Positions 61,401 through 64,000 of a stretch of DNA of 64,000 nucleotides are shown piece by piece (position 1 is the stretch's first letter; the number at the start of each line of letters is the position of its first letter). This DNA comes from Finegoldia magna ATCC 53516 (lineage in GTDB: Bacteria; Bacillota; Clostridia; Tissierellales; Peptoniphilaceae), in NCBI RefSeq assembly GCF_000159695.1, contig NZ_CM000955.1, positions 569,473 through 633,472 of the forward strand. The letters are read 5' to 3'. Both the position numbers and the translations under genes were made by a program. The notes beneath the pieces were generated by a model, which did not search any database, was not told the origin of the DNA, and was given only the letters and a program-made list of their open reading frames with translations.

Positions 61401-64000
61401 TATTAGCTAAATGCTCTCCAGTATCTTGATCTTTTAATTCTACGTTTATTTGAACGACATCTTTTCTTTTTACTGTTGTGTTAGGAGAAGTTATCTTAAT
61501 GTTTGCCTTTTGATTAGTCTTCAATTCTACATTAGGATCCACATTTTTGTCTTCAATTTTAAAATTTTGTTTTGATAATATAGCTTGAAGATTGTTAAAA
61601 TCTTTTTGAGTTATTAGATTTACAACTCTTCCTTCTTCGTTTAACACCAATATTTTTTCATCTTGACCTAATGACAATTTTTGATTCCTTATATTATTGT
61701 CTTTGTCTATAAAACTTTTTGATATCAATCTTCTAAGATTTTGTTGTTCCAGGTATGATTTATCATTTTCAGATGTTATTCTAACAAAATTGTATGTGTC
61801 ATTTGATTTGTTAGCAAAATTTTTCAAATCAGTTTCTTTGTTTGAGAATAGTACAACACTTGGTTTCTTCAAATCAACTACATCATTTAGAATTTTTGTT
61901 TTATCGTTCAAATCGTTCATCGAATAACCTAGGATATTTTTACCATAAATATTTTTCAATATTTCTTTGTTATCTATATCATTTTTCAAATGAGCAAAAT
62001 AAGAGGATTTATCAGCATCATCATAATTTATAAAATTATCATTTACATCTTTATTTAAGATATCAAATTTTGTGAATGAGTAATCCTTGAAATATCCATC
62101 TTTATTAACTTCAGCTAAAATTTTGTAAGTTCCCGGATATATGTTTTCTGGAAGCTTAACTTTTAGTTTTTCTTGGCCAATGTTATTTGTTTTGATTTCA
62201 CCATATTGGATTTCTGTTCCTGCTAAATCAAATATTTTGTAGCTTACATTTGCTTGTGAAATGTAATTATGATTTGAATCAGTAGTTTTAATGTTAAATG
62301 TTATCTCATTTTTGAAATTGTATACTGATTTATCTCGAATTACATCTAATCTAAGACTTTTATTATAATCTTTATTTTCTATTCCTGAGATTTCAATATA
62401 TTTTTGCATACCTTCTTTAATATAGGCTACAGATTTGAATCCCTTGTCCTTTAATTGTTTTATTTTTGGTTCTGATTCCACATTACTTACTACAAATAAG
62501 TTTGTAGTTTTGTCCAAATTATTCATAAAATCATCAAAGTCTTTATCGTTCAAATCCATATTAAATGAATTATCAATATGTGATTTATCAAAATTTGCTT
62601 TAGATCTAACATCTAATACAAAAGGTTTTTTAGTTTTCAAATAATCTGTAACATCAGTAGCATTTTTTGCTTCAAAGAAAGCATTATTTGTCTTAGGAAT
62701 TTGATTTGAGAGTGCATAAATTACATATCTCTTTGATGTTTTTTCGTAATTATCCTTTGATAACTCAAAGTATAATTCGTATTTTCCTGGAGTTTTTGCA
62801 TCTACATCATAGTTTATATTTCCTTTGTCATCTGTTTTAATAATTGATTCTTTCTTTGAATTTGGAGATATTTCTCTAACTTTGACATCCAAATTAGATA
62901 AATCATTTCCATTTTCATCCTTTAAGTTTAACTTTACTACCGCTTTTTTACTTGCTTCGTAAATTTTTTTGTCTGACACTATAGTTGTACTGAACTTTTT
63001 AAGTTTTGGTCTTTCAACTGCAATGAAACTTATTGATTCAGATAATGATTTATAATTTGATTTTTGTGCTTTCAAAGTTATATCGTACTTACCTGGGGTA
63101 AGTTTTAGTTTGTATATCCACTTTCCGATTGATTTGTCATCTGATGTAGTTCTATCTATTATGACTTTACCATCTGGAGTTTTTAAGGAAATATTAACTT
63201 CCGCATTATTGACATTATTTCCGAACTCATCTATCGTTTTGAAACTAATTTCAGGAATTTCATCTACAAAATACTGGTCTTTTTTATTCTTAGCATTAAC
63301 TGAAATTCCTTTATACTCATCGTCATCTTCTCCGAATTTAATTTTATAATTTGCTGAGGATGATGGATAATTATAGTAATCCGCATCCGCAGTAGCTTTT
63401 ATCAAATATTCTCCTTTTGAAGTGTAAGCTTTTGGTGTCATATATATGAATACATAACCTTGATAATCGCTCATTTTCCTAATTTTTGTTTCTTGTTGAT
63501 TAGGATCCAATATACTTATATCAACAGATGAATTTCTCATTGGATTATTATTTTGGTCTTTGATTTGAATTTTAATATATGCAGATTCATTTAGTTTGTA
63601 GACTTTTTTTGCTGAATCAAAAGAAATATTCATGTATTTTCCATCTTTTTTAGCAAAGAAAGAATCTTTTTGTTCTACATCGTAGTACCCTTCTTTGTAT
63701 GCAACGGCTTCTATTTTATAAGTCCCCATTACATTTCTTTCTGATAAATTCATCGAGAAGTTAGCTTTCCCATCTTTATCTGTTTTTAAATTAACATCAT
63801 ATGATTTTTGATTAGGATCAGTTATTGTCAGTCTAATATTTGCATCAGAAATTGGTTTATTTTCGTTATTGACTACAAAATCTACATTTACAGGTTCCGT
63901 TTTAACCATGAAAGTTTTTTGTGATAACTTCATTTGTAAATCCAGATTTTTCATTTCTGCTGTATTTCTATCTACATTTACATCAAGTGTTTCAGTGAAA
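58495..64000 (-). CDS. Giant surface protein with Ig-like, rhodanese-like and thioredoxin-like modules (5' end outside window)
   Basis: The frame is open to the window edge, so the true start lies beyond 64000; at least 1834 residues are encoded here. Counting from the ATG at 63954, domains in order are: four Ig/macroglobulin-like beta domains (about 1-424), a rhodanese-like domain (about 425-533; VLDVRSKANFDKSHID), an Ig-like domain (534-640), a thioredoxin-like module (641-815), two more Ig-like domains (816-1023), a PDDKPDEK linker (about 1024-1050), and four thioredoxin-like modules (about 1051-1819). The last three modules begin with repeats such as SQRENRGDY and SQRNERGDY. The rhodanese cysteine and all CxxC pairs are missing; only two cysteines occur in the visible part. 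There is no LPXTG or hydrophobic tail at the C-terminus (ends LNIDLSDK). Adhesion or envelope structure is inferred. Confidence 0.85.
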   Translation of the reverse strand, partial: FTETLDVNVDRNTAEMKNLDLQMKLSQKTFMVKTEPVNVDFVVNNENKPISDANIRLTITDPNQKSYDVNLKTDKDGKANFSMNLSERNVMGTYKIEAVAYKEGYYDVEQKDSFFAKKDGKYMNISFDSAKKVYKLNESAYIKIQIKDQNNNPMRNSSVDISILDPNQQETKIRKMSDYQGYVFIYMTPKAYTSKGEYLIKATADADYYNYPSSSANYKIKFGEDDDEYKGISVNAKNKKDQYFVDEIPEISFKTIDEFGNNVNNAEVNISLKTPDGKVIIDRTTSDDKSIGKWIYKLKLTPGKYDITLKAQKSNYKSLSESISFIAVERPKLKKFSTTIVSDKKIYEASKKAVVKLNLKDENGNDLSNLDVKVREISPNSKKESIIKTDDKGNINYDVDAKTPGKYELYFELSKDNYEKTSKRYVIYALSNQIPKTNNAFFEAKNATDVTDYLKTKKPFVLDVRSKANFDKSHIDNSFNMDLNDKDFDDFMNNLDKTTNLFVVSNVESEPKIKQLKDKGFKSVAYIKEGMQKYIEISGIENKDYNKSLRLDVIRDKSVYNFKNEITFNIKTTDSNHNYISQANVSYKIFDLAGTEIQYGEIKTNNIGQEKLKVKLPENIYPGTYKILAEVNKDGYFKDYSFTKFDILNKDVNDNFINYDDADKSSYFAHLKNDIDNKEILKNIYGKNILGYSMNDLNDKTKILNDVVDLKKPSVVLFSNKETDLKNFANKSNDTYNFVRITSENDKSYLEQQNLRRLISKSFIDKDNNIRNQKLSLGQDEKILVLNEEGRVVNLITQKDFNNLQAILSKQNFKIEDKNVDPNVELKTNQKANIKITSPNTTVKRKDVVQINVELKDQDTGEHLANRNIKYTLQDPFGRTVSYNRQTDKNGRHILKIGTNDRTTLGKYSVKVELLDAQYQNAFKFLEYQVVSQNTPDLLQMKASIKTDKEKYELGDSINLEICVSDLNDSKLDKSQAEVILEDSNQKQLFKKSAVSDNSGKIDFAFKTSDENVLGQYTLKIKISREGFKDYTKEISIQVGDKPSNPDEKPDDKPDEKPDDKPQNPIDVEIKEQNFPISFEQAYALGFFDSTDNLTMINVKSRYGFNYSNFVLYNKDNEPVKIKDIIDNKRPTIFLMGDRVDSQSKKMFDNSSNINDEAFNFVNVITNGNQKDLEQISKDKLHSDSFMRGNSLNGQFRSNKNQVVVLDKNGSLLNVFPYKSNYELLRRFNMSNGYYADNKNFKKLSIDMFKSSYPISLEQRKNRKDYEKLSENEAKFSSQYAKDLSRIKLIDKDNKPKSLDEISKKDIKILLIGDYRKEDTIKMWENSKYIKEGNYDLINVSYLGAQADINKKKERFESLENVKKEIYVTGAYNSLIQVPKPTIVAIDKNQNYMFTKEYNSNEDIKYVLDRTVNTFAVNDTITDSVKPIVDLKILEEIPKEKDPNRIVPMTFSQRNERGDYRIFEPSEKEVNQKYYGRDMNMYLMKDINSNQKYIKDFLNKKVNVMLVGSPEDKNSRIMWKNSSYLDLDKINLIKISNYKDETILKNMFQSFDMNDVKNNFYCGGEKFDFDKSISSPYILIADENGRMLFVKKYISNQDIEDLVNRSLQTKYTENLVSDDLLPIQNEKISLDNKNHEPKLVENVESTQPDENVALTYSQRENRGDYKELNDTEKKFNKLYYGRDIKNYRFLKNDKTYEKISELQDENLTILLLGNYKENSTLKMWENASSIQRDDFSIKNMNTIGNINVLNDTISENKLGIAEIYTNANSIFYLNNRKNNTIVAIDKNSKVIFIKDYNDMNDIKYVLDRTLKTQFSKDLVSTTVPKILNIDLSDK

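Noticed and set aside
1..64000. CRISPR array, prophage or tRNA genes
   Set aside because: No regularly spaced repeats, phage structural genes or cloverleaf-forming sequences were recognised in the intergenic gaps.

Overview
The window is AT-rich DNA from an anaerobic, low-GC Gram-positive bacterium. The 16S rRNA 5' end, the Firmicute-type gene order (ylxM-ffh-rpsP-khpA-rimM-trmD-rplS-rbgA-rnhB; dnaX-ybaB-recR; metG-tatD-rnmV-ksgA), a T-box in front of metG, class III fructose-1,6-bisphosphatase and amino-acid/peptide fermentation genes all fit Tissierellia / Peptoniphilaceae. Finegoldia is my best guess, from recall and not from a search. Nearly all genes lie on the minus strand.

Layout. 1-720: 5' end of an rRNA operon (minus strand) and its tandem promoters. 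724-4400: pepC-type M18 aminopeptidase, murI, ispE, a glutaredoxin-like gene and veg. 4405-6400: mgtE, a DUF1858 protein and a glutaredoxin. 6438-10886: ksgA, rnmV, tatD and metG behind a Met T-box. 10920-16200: ribosomal and transcription genes (rplL, rplJ with an L10 leader, rplA, rplK, nusG, secE, rpmG, efp), with an AI-2E-type permease wedged between rplA and rplJ. 16232-22451: mogA and the ten-gene ylxM-to-yraN operon. 22463-28120: gpsA, aspartase, a SAF-domain dehydrogenase and an HI0933 flavoprotein.

The accessory-looking part begins at about 28180. It holds a candidate small RNA with C-rich loops; a secreted protein coupled to a 57-residue two-helix membrane protein; a molybdopterin oxidoreductase; azlCD; recR-ybaB-dnaX; a ZIP transporter; an IS3-family (IS150-like) element sitting in the exact centre of a terminator hairpin; an NADH oxidase behind a Rex-like operator; fbp; an IS200-type element; lepB; a DAACS symporter; a xanthine-dehydrogenase-type operon; and an APC permease. 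These are followed by pepT-malic enzyme, a 2-hydroxycarboxylate transporter and an AEC carrier, which together look like a malate uptake and decarboxylation module. The right end has a small secreted protein with a two-half ABC exporter, and then a giant surface protein that runs off the window.

Metabolically the window suggests an anaerobe living on peptides and amino acids (M18 peptidase, PepT, aspartase, amino-acid permeases), with malate use, molybdenum enzymes supplied by mogA, and O2/NADH handling by Nox. The giant surface protein combines Ig-like domains with rhodanese-like and thioredoxin-like modules that lack catalytic cysteines. It is the most unusual protein here.
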